A DNA stretch of 64,000 bases, taken from Brachionus manjavacas. Its lineage: Eukaryota > Rotifera > Eurotatoria > Ploima > Brachionidae. Made by a program: the position numbers and the translations under genes. A model generated the notes under the pieces. It saw only the letters and a list, made by a program, of their open reading frames with translations. It made no database searches and was not told where the DNA came from. Shown here piece after piece: positions 48,678 through 60,557 of the stretch. Location: positions 5,456,001 to 5,520,000 of the forward strand of contig JAHQIY010000004.1 in NCBI GenBank assembly GCA_019054805.1, read 5' to 3'. Each line of letters opens with the position of its first letter. The stretch's first letter is position 1.

Positions 48678-51086
48678 CTAAAAAATTTAAAAAAATTGTT
48701 AAGCTCAAAATAATAGCTTAGCATGAATTATGCTTTTAAATACGAATTATTCTAGATAAATCCCAGAGTTTGGTTAGCATAAAATTAAACTAAGAATATT
48801 AAAACTAAAACGTAATCGAAATAAAACAATCGATCATGAAAAAGTTATAAATTAAACTTAAAATCAAGCTGGGAATTGATGGATTCGAATCGTTTGCATT
48901 GAATTAAATAAATTTTTTCATATTTATTATCTAATTTTATCTTCCTAAAAAATTATTCGAACAAACTATTTGCTAGCTTATTTTTTAAAAGTCATTAAAA
49001 GCGTTTTGAATTAAACAAATTATTTTTAGTACTGTATTAATCATCTTTTATTTATTTAAATCAATTTTGGAAAATTTTATGGAACAATTGGCTCTGAATT
49101 GACTGCATGCATTAGTTTTTGTTTTCAAATATAAATTTTAGCACCTTAAAATAACTTTATTTAAGTTCATAAAAATTAACCAGAGCAATCTTAGTTATTG
49201 TAACACATTGCAAAGTTTTGTTAAATGCCAATCCTATTATCATATTTAAAAATATTCGAAAAATTAATTCGAACAAAAAAATTTCTTAATTATAAATTAG
49301 GCTCTATTTGATTATTTTATATAAATTCTTGAAATATTTTATATCTGAATCCAGTTGGAGAATTTTCTTCAGGCAATAATTACATAAAATAGCTTGCTCG
49401 CAATCTTAGAATATAAAGTAAACAGCAGTTGATGAATTAAAGCTAATTTTGAGTTGGTTAAAAAAGTGAATCATAACATAATAAAAAATATAATAATAGA
49501 TAATATTATAATATAAGCACTTATGAAAGTTGGAAAACTTTGAACTTCAAGCATAAATTCTATTAAACTTGAAATTATTTTAATCTGAAGAAATTGGGTT
49601 TAACTAATGAATTAATTTTTAAACAAGGAAATTTATACTCATTTTTTTTCATTTAGATAAAATTTTTTGAATAAATCATAGTGGAAATTATTCACTAAGA
49701 GAACTACCAAAGAAAAAAATTATTAATTACTTCAACAAAATTTAGTTCTTTAGTTTACGTTTTGTTTTTGTTAATTTTTTTATAATGAAAATTCTAAAGC
49801 TAAAATTAGTTTTAATTTTTACATAACAAGCATATTTTCAAATTAAAGCAAACAACATTTTTCAATTTAAATTGCACTAATATTAGACCTCATCTAATTT
49901 ATTATTTTTATTATTTCAAAATTTATGGCATGTTTAGCAAATGGAATTGGTACAATCGCAACAAATTTAATGGGAGTCGGTAGAAATGATGGTACAACTG
50001 CTTGTGTTAAGACAATAGTTGTTGAATAGCTAGGCAATTAAATTAGGTTGAAGCTATAACTGAGTGCTAAATGAAAAGGCTTCTCTAATCCGCTGTTTTA
50101 ATTCAACAACAGTAAATGGTTTTAAATTGGAAAAATTAAAGAGTTTTGAAAAATTATTTATAAATCATCTGTTTTTTAAATCTAATTGCAAAAAAATGGA
50201 CATTACGCTTGTTAGCTCTAAAATTTTTTTAATTTTTTGTTAAAATTTAAAAAATTAATGCATCATCGTGAGTCGTGAATTTTGTTTGTCCATTCGTGTT
50301 TTATACTTTTAATCCCATTGAACCATTATTCCAATATTTGAATAAGTTTAAATCAAATTAATCTTTTAAATTTGCCTTTTGTTTAATTTTTCTAAGGGGT
50401 TAATAGAAATTTGACAGATATTTTGAAAATACTCTAATACATACAAAGTTTCAATGAAATTTTGTGAAATTAGGAGAAAAAAATTTAATTTTGTAATTAT
50501 TATCAACTTTATTTAAAATCGAAAAAAAAATGGAAATAAAAGTAAAAATAAAAGTTGTTTAAAATCTACCAAATGTTGATGTCTTAGTGCAATTCGTGAT
50601 ATTTAAAGCTACAAAAATTGCAATAGGACAATCAGCATTGGGCATTTTGGATTAATTCCTAAAATTATTCCATATCTAAAAAAAAGTTTAAAATAATTTT
50701 TATATTCAAAGGGCCATTTGAATCACGTTGTTAGCTTTTTTTGGTTTAACAACTAAATTTGATTTTAAATTAATCATTGCCAAATAAAACATCAAAAAAG
50801 ATTTTTTTTAATGATTCATTAAATACACTAGTCGTAATTTTAATCTAAATTAAACGTTAGTACTTGGTCTGTTAATGCCATCAAAACTTGCTAATTACAC
50901 CATCAATCTTGTTTTGAATTATTTTTGATGATTTAAAAGAAAATTTAAACGGCTATTTATACTCATCTAATAAAAGTTCACAAAAGTCTTAGAGAACGTT
51001 TTGAAATCTTTGGTCAGAGAGATTTTTTTATAAGTACAGGTCACTGGATATACTGTCTCAAAATCAAAACAAAATTTTTTAAATAC
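48678..51086. other. Intergenic region, no firmly supported gene
   Basis: AT-rich. One short coding-like stretch at about 49926-50028 (plus) reads CLANGIGTIATNLMGVGRND to a stop, with balanced codons; it may be a decayed fragment. No splice partners were found. Confidence 0.4.
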
Positions 51087-51092
51087 TTTATT
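51087..51092 (-). terminator. Polyadenylation signal of the aspartate aminotransferase gene
   Basis: AATAAA on the minus strand, about 52 bases after the stop codon. Confidence 0.5.
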
Positions 51093-51143
51093 CGAACAAA
51101 TAATTAAATCTAAAATTCTACTAAAATAATTTTAAAAATTTTC

Positions 51144-52776
51144 TTATTTAGTGACTTGGTGGATAGCATGTGCCAAGTAAGCATTGTTTTTGGATGAAAC
51201 GCCGGCAATCGAAATTCGACCATCTTTGGTGAGATAAACTGAGAATTCTTTGATCAGTCTTTCGACTTGTTGTTCATTTAAGCCTGTAAAGCAGAACATA
51301 CCAATTTGGTCTGAAATGTGCTGCCAGTTTTGCAAGGAGCCCTCTTTTTTAAGGTTTTCTACCAAAGTTTGTCTCATTGTGATAATACGATCAGCCATGC
51401 CTTTTACTTCTTTGAGCCACAGAGATCTTAATTCTGGTGTATTTAAGACAGCTGATGCAATGTGAGCGCCATGTCTTGGTGGATTTGAGTATAATCTACG
51501 GATAACTACTTTCAATTGACTACTAATTCGCTGAAGATCATCTTGTTCTCTTGCAACAATGGTCAAAGCTCCGACTCTTTCACCATACAAGCCCATATTT
51601 TTGGCAAATGATTGCGCGACCAAAAATTCATGTCCTTCTTGAGCGAATAAACGCACAGCAAAAGCATCCCTGTCAATGTCACCACTGGCAAAGCCTTGAT
51701 AAGCCAAATCAATAAAAGGCATCAAATTTCTTTGCTGAATTTTAAAATTTATTTAATTAATTTCAGAATAATTTATTCAAAATTTAACTACCTTAACAAC
51801 TTTTGAAATTTCTCTCCATTGTTCATGAGTTGGATCTACACCGGTTGGGTTGTGGGCACAGGCTTGAAGCAAGATAACAGATCTTTCTGGAATTTTCTTT
51901 ATAAAATCATTAAAAAAATAAAAAAATAAAAAAATAGATATAACAAAATATAGATATAGATAGTTACGCTTATATCTTCTAAGCAGCCCTCAAAATCAAA
52001 GCCTCGTGTGGCTGGCTTGTAGTAACGATATGATTTAACTTCAAATGTTGAATCACTTTAATGATCAAAGTTAATACAAATTATGATTAAAATATCAAGG
52101 TCTTAAACCATCAAATTTAGTATTTTTGGTTTTAGGCCATTTTTTCCAAAGTACCTAGCGATCGGGTTATGATTTCCCCACGATGGTATTGGCATATAAA
52201 CTAATTTTTGATATGGATAAAATTTTCTCTTAAATAATATTTTTTTAATAGAATGTTATTTTTGGTTGTCACTCAAATTAAAAAATTTAAGAGAATAATT
52301 TTTTTACCAAAAATTCGAAGCCATTTCTAAGACCGCCGGTTCCAGATATACTTTGAGCGGTGATGTACTTAAAAAAATAAAATTGTTTGCTACAAAATTT
52401 TACTATTATGAGAACATACTTGTTTGTTTTGGATAATATCGGAGTCATTGCCGAACAAAAGCCGAGCACTGGCCTCACAGAAATCGGGGACACCGGTGAT
52501 TTGAGTGTACTCTTTGTCCATATTTTGCGAAGCAACAAAAGCTTCGGCTTTGCGGACGCAATCTAAGACATAAGGCTTGCCATTGTCATCACGGTAAGCA
52601 CCTACTCCTAGATTAATTTTGTTAGGATTAGTGTCTTTTTTGAAAGCATCAGTGACGCCCAAGATTGCATCAGGAGGAGCCATTTTGATACTGGCCCACC
52701 AATGGCTTTGGTTCACTGATTGGTTTAAGCATTTCAAGAAATCAGTTCTTAGCACACTCTTTAAAGTAGAATGCAT
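51144..52776 (-). CDS. GOT2: Mitochondrial aspartate aminotransferase
   Basis: Six exons: 52776-52420, 52367-52308, 52228-52155, 52055-51968, 51896-51792, 51734-51144; 1275 nt, 424 residues (vertebrate GOT2 430). It transfers the amino group between aspartate and 2-oxoglutarate using pyridoxal phosphate, in the malate-aspartate shuttle in the mitochondrial matrix. The N-terminal 25-30 residues are basic and free of acidic runs apart from one Asp, fitting a targeting peptide before [13 protein letters not shown]. Motifs: [47 protein letters not shown] (the Asp contacts the cofactor ring nitrogen), [14 protein letters not shown] with the Schiff-base lysine (about K273), [18 protein letters not shown]. 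Every catalytic element is present, so the enzyme should be active. A polypyrimidine-AG site lies within about 40 bases upstream of the ATG. Confidence 0.96.
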
Positions 52777-55114
52777 TCTAATATCACTTTTATTTAACTC
52801 TAAAAGATTCTAAAATTAAAAATTATGTTTGGTAAAAGTGTAACCCAAGATTTTATTTCTTTTCGAAGCGTCAAGCATTGGATCATGCTTTAAATATGTG
52901 AATGTAAGTAAAAGCTAAGCATTTAGAAATTTTGCTTTGTCAATAAAAGAATCCTTTAGTTCTTGCATATTATTTGTCTTGAAAATCTAAGCGTTTTAAC
53001 CCCAAGCTTTAATTTTCCAATGCAAATTTTAGCTTTTCTCAATAATTTTTCGTTTGCTAGGCTAAAAAGGGTGGGAATTTTGCTGGTTTAAGATTAAAAT
53101 TATCTTGGAAATTTTATACTCTCAAGCTTTGCATTTCTGTGAGATTTCTTAACAATATTCCAAAACGCAGATGCAAAATTTCTTTTTTATTATTTTTATT
53201 CCTATTTTTATTTTTTTTATTTGGATTTGTATTTTTTTCCAATAATTGATTTAAAGTTTTTAAAAAAAAACTTTTAATTTCATTTTATTTTCTTTAAAAA
53301 AAATCGTTTAAATATAGATCTTAATTTCTTATCTTAAGAAGGAAAATAAATAAAATATACTGCATCTGTGACTAAATTATAAATTTAAAGCATAAGGTAA
53401 CTACGTGACTTTTAAATTTTCATAATTAAATCAAAATTCCTTTTAAGTTATTTTTTTTTCTTAAATTACAGCGGTTAAATGTTTAAAATTAAAAATTTGA
53501 ATCGATTTAAAAACTTGAATAAAATTCAATAATACAAAAAAATTGCTTTTTATTTTTTAGAATCAAAAAATTTTCCCTTGAATTAATATGAATTAAACAA
53601 ATAAATTTTGAAGGGTTTATACCAATTTTTCATTTAAGACTTTTTACATTTAAAAGAACACGCTTTTTATAATTTGATAAAAAAAATAACTCTAAATACA
53701 TCTAAATTATTAATTCCAAATAATTAGTAAAAATCCTCTGACCAAAAATCATCTACAATGATTTCATAATAAAAAAAGACCATCTAAAAAATGCTTTAAT
53801 AAACTTTAAATAAAAAAAAATTAACTGTTTTAAAGTATTTTAATTTCTTTTATTTGAGAATTAATTTCTAATTAATTGCCTTTGAAACTCTATCGAACAC
53901 CTTATACGCGTTCTTTGCTTCTTCTCCAAATTAACTATTTTTTTTGGAAAAAATAGTTGATTCGAATTAAAGAAGAAAAAAAAAATTGATACTAAAATAC
54001 CATTAAAAATAAGAAAAAGAGAAAAGGGTGTATATAATGATTTAACTCGGTAAAATATTTTGCTACACCCAAAATCATTACTCTGCAAAAAATTTCAAAA
54101 TGCTATTATTATTATTATTATTTATTTTATTTTTTTAAAAAAAAAACTTATCTTGGCGATGCCTTATATCTGTTAACTTTAAATTAAGTAAGTCAACTGA
54201 TTTATCATTGAATATAGAAAACTGACCAGGGTTATGTTAAATAATTTTAAAAAATACAAACAAAACTAAATAGACATAAGATGGACAATTTTGAAATTTC
54301 AACGACCTTGGAAGTGCATCTCTTATAAAAGTCATTTGTGTAGTAAACTTGGTAAAAAAATTGTAAGCTAGAAAGTTGAAGAAATATTCTAATATAAAAA
54401 AAAATTAGCATGTAATCAATTTAAAATTCCCAAGTACTCCAGAAAGCTTAGTATTTTAACTGATTAATGAAAAAAATGTAAGAAGTTGGCATTTGAATTG
54501 AAAAAAACTTTTTATAAATTTTGAATTCAAAATAAAGACATGGTTAATAAGGAGTGGAATTTTGAAATTGAAAAAAGGAAATTTTTAATGAATATTAGAA
54601 AAATTATAATACAGTGCTTATATTAAAGGTCAAGTAGCTTACATTAAAAAACGTCACTTTTAGTAAATTATTCAAAAATGCTTACAGCCAAAAAAAATTA
54701 AGTTTTTGGGAAGAAAAATGTAAAATTGTCTGTTTTTCCAAATTTTGAAATAATTTAATTCTGAAAATAAAAGAAAAGCTCAATTTTGCTTACCTTTTCT
54801 TACTTAATTTTACGTAAATCTACAAAATTAGCCTGTCAACTCAAGTTTAGTGCTTATGCCAAATACAGAGGAGCATCTAAAACAAACAAACAAGAACTGA
54901 AATCGAAATTCAACATGCAGGCTAGGAAAGTTAAAGCTAACTATATGAAAGAGAATAGGCTAAGTTTTATTGCTAAAAAATAAATTGTCTCCTAGCTCTT
55001 TTTTTTAAGGTCATAGCTAAAAAACTATAAAAAATAACTAAAAATGTGTTTTTTTTTGTTAAAATTCTTTAATTTTAAAAAATTGAAAACTTTATTCAGG
55101 CATTGACTCGTTAT
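52777..55114. other. Intergenic region, no firmly supported gene
   Basis: Contains the promoter side of the aminotransferase gene, an imperfect stem-loop at about 53908-53985 (an AATTAACTATTTT arm and its partner), an ATT run near 54105-54125 and a Lys-rich open frame at 54786-54983 (QARKVKANYMKENRL) that may be a scrap of the LINE further right but cannot be assigned. Confidence 0.4.
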
Positions 55115-55460
55115 TTCTAGTTTTACATGTCAAAAACTAGCTCTTTTGGTGCAACTGATAATTTTGCGTAAAAGTTCATTAAATTCTCCACAAAATGGTC
55201 GGTTGTCGGAAGTTTTTTGACAATCCCTAATACCATCCGACCGCAGTCCGTGTTTTAGCATAAGCCGTAAAAATCTCCTATGTTGAAAATTGTATCATAC
55301 GAACACATCACTGGTTTACTAGAATTTAATATAATTGAATTTATTTCATCAACCAAGTTTTCGTCAAAAGCTGTTACAACTAAATCAGGTGCAGTAACAA
55401 TTGAACGAATAAAATTTAAGTCTTTAAACAACAATTGAGTAGCAAATTTCATCCAAATAT
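55115..55460 (-). mobile_element. Decayed DDE-type transposase fragment
   Basis: Two minus-strand pieces in different frames. The first (55452-55255) reads DLVVTAFDENLVDEIN and then MCSYDTIFNIGDFYG, which resembles the 'YDTTFNLGDFYV' block around the first catalytic Asp of MULE-like transposases. The second (about 55250-55120) reads RMVLGIVKKLPTTDHFVENL and ends in a stop. The frame is broken between them. Family assignment is from memory of motif shape only. Confidence 0.35.
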
Positions 55461-55804
55461 ACTCTTTTATTCCTATTTGAATGGTATTTAATATTTTGTA
55501 ATTGCTTTAAATTTCGTGCAATGTGTTGATTATTTTGTATACAATGTTTGGATTAACATATCTAACTTCTGATTTTAGTTTTTCAGTAACTGATTTTTTG
55601 CTTCGTTCAAAAAAACTCCAGTCTACAAGAATTAGAAACAGCAAATGTTGCTCGAAATAAACTTGTAAGTCAATTTTGTAAGCTATTTGCGGATGAGAGC
55701 AAATTGATTAGTGTCATTAGAAACACAAGAGATCAAATGCTTATACAAGCGGACATTGACAAGTTAATAGATAATTTATAAAATTTGATAGCTGTGTTTA
55801 TATA

Positions 55805-56289
55805 AAATTTAATAAAGCCAAGAACATGCTTGGAGCAACGAAATTAGTTCCACAAATTAGAAATTTGAATTATAAGTCAAGGCTAGCTAATCTGGAATTA
55901 GAAACTCTAAAAGAAAGGGACAGCGTGGAGATTTGATACTATTTTACAAAATTCAAAACAAATTCAATCAAGTCAATTGGTATTATGATGCAGAGTTAAG
56001 TGCTTCAGTGAATAATGATGGTACAAGTGGAGGTGTTAGGCGAGCTAAGCATCAAATTCACTCGCAGCTAACACAATGTGAAGTAAAGCGAAACATCCTT
56101 TTTAACAGAATATTTAATAAATGGTATGCGTTACCAACGTCGGTTGTAACAGCATGTTCGATCAACCAGTTCAAAAACAGACTAGACAATATGGGTAGAC
56201 ACAGAAAAAAGCAATGGTCTATAATTTTAAAAATAAAGAAGCATTATTATCAATTTTGTGAAAAAGAGGCATATTATTGTGTAACGGTA
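55805..56289 (+). mobile_element. LINE ORF2 C-terminal remnant, interrupted by the palindromic element
   Basis: The plus strand reads GATKLVPQIRNLNYKSRL, LELETLKER, then after a one-base frameshift QRGDLILFYKIQNKF, and further on FNKWYALPTSVVTA and INQFKNRLD. The series 'RATKLVP..R...Y..RL..L.L.TL..RR.RGD....YK' followed by 'F..R....WN.LP..VV.A.....FK..LD' is the standard C-terminal signature of many animal LINE ORF2 proteins. The frameshift and lack of a reverse transcriptase domain show it is dead. The Tc1/mariner-type element at 56290 inserted into it or its 3' flank. Confidence 0.65.
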
Positions 56290-57456
56290 CAGTGGTGTTC
56301 CGGATTTAGTAATTTACGATAATTTACGTAAAAAACAGTAAATTTACCGAATTTTACGTAAAATATTGTAAATTTACGTAAATTTACAAAAGTAAAAAAA
56401 CGTAAATTTACTTGATTTTACGTAAAATTTTGTAAATTTCGATCATTTTACGTAAATTTATGTAAAAAAAATGTCCAAAAAATTGAAATAATTTGGCACT
56501 TTTAAAAAAAAATGAATTTTTGTTATCCTTCAATATTTTTATCCAAAATTATGAGAAAAAAAAAATTACCATAATTTACGTAAATTTTGGTAAAATGTAA
56601 TCAATTTAATGGTAAAAAATAGTAAAAAATGGTAAAAAATGGTAAAAAATGATTATTTAAAATTTTAAATTAATTTGAAAAAAAATTTTTATTAGGTTGG
56701 TTATAATTTTTCAAACACTTAAAGGGTGAAAAATTAATTTTAATTTTCTTTAATTTTTATTATTTTTGCTGAAAGGCAAAGATTTAAGTAGAGAGCGCAT
56801 TTGGGTATTTGAAATTGTTAAAAGAGAAATACCAGGTCAAAAAGATCAGAGAAAATTCTAAGCTATTTCTAAAGCTCCTTCAAAAATTATTGAATTTATT
56901 TTTTTTTATTTTTTGAAGGAGCTTTAGAAATAGCTTAGAATTTTCTCTGATCTTTTTGACCTGGTATTTCTCTTTTAACAATTTCAAATACCCAAATGCG
57001 CTCTCTATGAGATGTAAGCAATTTTAACTTATAATATTTTTTTAACGTAAAAAATTGAAATAAAAATTTTTTTTCAAATTAATTTAAAATTTTAAATAAT
57101 CAGTTTTTACCATTTTTTACTATTTTTTACCATTAAATTGATTACATTTTACCAAAATTTACGTAAATTATGGTAATTTTTTTTTTCTCATAATTTTGGA
57201 TAAAAATATTGAAGGATAACAAAAATTCGTTTTTTTTTAAAAAGTGCCAAATTATTTCAATTTTTTGGACATTTTTTTTTTTACATAAATTTACGTAAAA
57301 TGATCGAAATTTACAAAATTTTACGTAAAATCAAGTAAATTTACGTTTTTTTACTTTTGTAAATTTACGTAAATTTACAATATTTTACGTAAAATTCGGT
57401 AAATTTACTGTTTTTTACGTAAATTATCGTAAATTACTAAATCCGGAACACCACTG
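56290..57456. mobile_element. 1.17-kb palindromic Tc1/mariner-type MITE with TA target duplication
   Basis: The left end CAGTGGTGTTCCGGATTTAG is exactly mirrored at the right end (CTAAATCCGGAACACCACTG), with TA on both sides (56288-56289 and 57457-57458). Terminal CAGTG and TA duplication are typical of Tc1/mariner. The two halves are near-perfect reverse complements for more than 500 bases except for a diverged block (about 56690-56790 against 57005-57075); the axis lies near 56895-56905. The outer 190 bases of each arm are packed with TTTACGTAAA-like motifs. There is no coding capacity. Confidence 0.8.
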
Positions 57457-57458
57457 TA

Positions 57459-58927
57459 CATCCAAATAACAAGATTAACTAAATCAAATAGAGTCGGTAG
57501 AAATAAACTAAAAGAATTAAAAGTCTTCTATAGCGGGACTACGTTAGTCGTTCTGCTTTGTTAATTTAGTTGAACTAAATTTACCGTAGAATATAAACTA
57601 TAATTATTAATTTTTGGGATAATTTTGAAAAATTTGGTAAAATTAAGTAAAATTTTGAAATTAAATTAAATATCATAGAATATTGTAAAACAAAAAAAAA
57701 CGAAATACGAAAATTTTTTTAATGATTCCTTTTTTTTTATTTTATTACGATTTTTTATCTCAAAAAATTCTTTACGTGATTTTACGTAAAATAACAACTT
57801 AATTTTTTGTTGAAAAATAAATCTTAAAAAAATGAAAAATCAAATTTTGAACGGAAAAACACAAAAAGAGCCAAAATCAAGCGATTTTTTGGCGTTTTTG
57901 AAAATTATAATTATATTAAGTTATCGTAATTTAAAATAGTCATATTAAGTCATTTTACGAAATTTATCGTAAAATTAAATTTTTTAAAGTGAAATTACGT
58001 TAATTTACGTAAAATATCGTGGCAAATTAGTGCTGTATTTAAATTAAAAGAAATAAAATTGGGATCAAAAAAATTTAAAATTTTTATATGTATATGAAAA
58101 GTTATATGAAAATTCTATATTAATAATATGAAAATAAATGGATTTGTTCTGCTTCAAAGAGCTTTTGTGGAAACTATTCGAAATGGCTCATTTCGTTTAA
58201 TTCGATTCAATAAAATATGATCCTTTAGATTAAAAATAAAATTAATATTAAATTGGTTAAATAAAATTTAGGAGAAGACTAAAATAGATAAATTTATATG
58301 ACAAATTTTACTTGTTTAAATAAGACTCGCGGTTTTTATGAGCTCTTTTATTTTTCGAAATCTTGTTTTAATTAATAAGATAGTTTTTCATATAATCAAA
58401 TTGTTTGATTTCAAAAATTATAATTCTTGATACAAAAAAAATAAAATGAGTTACGAATGGATTTTCTAAACCCAGTTAAATTTATTGTCTTTTTTATTTT
58501 TAATTTTTGTAATAAACTTGAATTAAATAAATAAATTTATTCAATATGAATTTTTGGTTCTGAATATTCATCAGACGATGAACATGAAGCTGAATTGATT
58601 AACTAGTTGAATCAAGCATTTGCCAATAACCAATATCATGACTAAAAATATTGAAAAAACATCGAAATCTAATGTTATTTGGTTTAAGTTAGATCTTGGT
58701 GATAAAACATGTATTACATTTTAATTATACATTTTTTTAATATTAATACATCGCCAGAATAGGCGCTAAATGAAATAAATAAATAAAAAACATGTATTTG
58801 AAAAATACTAATGTTTAACTTGAACATGATCAAAATGGTAAACGAATATGGAAAAGTTTTTTCTGAATCAAACATTTCAAGATCGAATAAAATAATTTAA
58901 AATACTTATTTCAACACATTAATACAC
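57459..58927. other. Non-coding DNA with further TTTACGTAAA-rich repeat remnants
   Basis: The first 100 bases may be the rest of the LINE interrupted at 56290. From about 57570 to 58047 there are scattered TTTACGTAAA motifs and a right end ACGATATT...GTGCTGTA bordered by TA, suggesting a degenerate relative of the palindromic element. Near 58750-58795, CGCCAGAATAGGCGCTAAAT followed by AAATAAATAAATAAA looks like a retroelement 3' tail. Confidence 0.4.
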
Positions 58928-59199
58928 ATGTTTAAATTCCTCTCATTTAAAAAGAGAGATACAGTAACCTCGGTATCAGATCGGAGCCGTTGCTCAAAAA
59001 GGTATTGGCAAAGAAGACAAGCTTGGGAAGAAAACGGACAATTGTTATTTCAATTCATTACTTTCTCTATGATCTCGACAATTTTTTTTTTTATTTTAAT
59101 AGTTATTTTTATTTAAAAATTAATTTAAAAAGGCTTCGAGCTAACATTCGAAAAGAGCGCAAACTGCACATTCGAAGTGAAGCTCCTTCTGCCCAGTAA
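58928..59199 (+). CDS. Candidate small two-exon gene, 46 residues, unknown
   Basis: Exon 1 is 58928-59001 and exon 2 is 59133-59199, joined at AAAAAG|GTATTG and AAAAAG|GCTTCG in frame, giving a basic peptide rich in Arg, Lys and Ser ([12 protein letters not shown] then LRANIRKERKLHIRSEAPSA). Exon 2 is strongly GC-enriched over its surroundings, which favours coding. Part of exon 1 matches a block in the PNPLA6-like intron 5, so it may instead derive from an interspersed repeat. Retaining the intron would give a different hydrophobic end (to 59116). It could also be the last exons of a longer gene whose 5' part I cannot see. No family is recognised. Confidence 0.35.
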
Positions 59200-59367
59200 A
59201 AAAATAAAACAATAATAAAAACAAACAAAAATATTTTAAATTACATCATTAAAAATAATTTTTTCTTTTTTAAAAAAGAAAGACAGACAGAAAAGACAGA
59301 AGAAAAGAAAGAAGACAAAAAAATTGATAGTTTCTAAATAACTATATAAGAGAATCCTGTTCTCATA

Positions 59368-59610
59368 TCAGATCTTAAAAAAGCTAAGAATCAAATATAA
59401 ACTAATTAGGACAGTACACGCATACGCAATTCGAATTATAGAGAAAAAGGCTCCTACCGGAGTAGAGGTAACCGATACTTTAGCTTTGTTTTCAGACCAC
59501 GACCCACTATATTGCTCAACAAGTAGCTTAATGAATCTGTTTTTATAAGAGAAACATTTTAGCATATATCTAGCACCCATTTGTAAGAATCTTTCTTTAA
59601 TAAACAAAAT
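59368..59610 (-). mobile_element. Possible LINE or transposon ORF fragment
   Basis: A minus-strand open stretch reads KERFLQMGARYMLKCFSYKN, then FIKLLVEQYSGSW. The pattern 'R....aarYl.Kc....N..i..Lv.ey' recalls the extreme C-terminus of animal LINE ORF2 proteins. It has no start context, the rest of a gene is absent, and its second half turns hydrophobic near the end. Assignment is weak. Confidence 0.35.
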
Positions 59611-59849
59611 GTTACTAACTGAAAAGATTTAAAAAAACTTTAAATATTTGAAAAATTGATCTAAAATTTGATGGAAACCCATAAAATAATTATTTTATTC
59701 AAATTAGGCGTGGTATACCGGTTTTAAAGTAGAATCAAGTGAAAAACCGATTCAATGAGCCGAGTCGATTTAAAAAATCCAAATCTTAAATTTTTGTCAA
59801 ATAAAGCAAAAGATTTCTAATGTAAATAGACTTTTTAATTTAAGAACAA

Positions 59850-59999
59850 GAGTTGTCTGGTATTCAATTTAGTTTAATGGATTTAATTTAATAGAATTTA
59901 ATTTTATTAAATTCATAATTTATTAGTTCACGAGTTGTCTGGTATTCAATTTAGTTTAATGGATTTAATTTAATAGAATTTAATTTTATTAAATTCATA
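59850..59999 (+). repeat. Perfect 68-bp direct duplication, period 82
   Basis: Bases 59850-59917 and 59932-59999 are identical by eye, starting GAGTTGTCTGGTATTCAATT and ending TTATTAAATTCATA, separated by 14 bases. Complete identity in AT-rich neutral DNA implies a very recent duplication, or an assembly artefact. Confidence 0.85.
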
Positions 60000-60557
60000 G
60001 ATTGGATATGATACGAATATTCCAATAGATTACATTAAAAAAATTCCGTAGATAATTGACAAAAAAATAAAAAAATATTTAAACTGGATTGTTAAGTATT
60101 GATCAATTAATTTTTTTTCTAACCCGTATTAGCATCATTAAATATTAGTAATAATTAAATAGAAGAGCATTTAAAAAGATAACAATAAATAATCAACATT
60201 GTCTTTTAATTATTTATTTTGCTCAATTGTTTATCAATTTAAGAACAGACATGATCTCATCCAGTGCATTGAATCTAATTGTTTTAAACGAGCATAAGAA
60301 TCTGGCATCAAGTTCACACATTAATTAGTAAATTTCGAGTTTTATCAAACCCGATATTGATAGAATAATTCTAGCTTTAAAAGCCGAGCCTATTAATCAC
60401 AAAAATAAAATCATCCCTCAAAATCTTTCTTGGGAAAAAAATACTCAAATCAATAGCAAACCGACACTGAGCCAAACCACTAAATAAGCTGAAAAGGATA
60501 ACATCTTCTATGCTATAAATACTTGAATTTCTACTCTGGTCACATTTAATTTTTAAA

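Noticed and set aside
56300..56480. The TTTACGTAAA-rich stretch as a CRISPR array or centromeric satellite
   Set aside because: Spacing is irregular, the genome is eukaryotic, and the motifs are part of the arms of a bounded TA-flanked inverted-repeat element.
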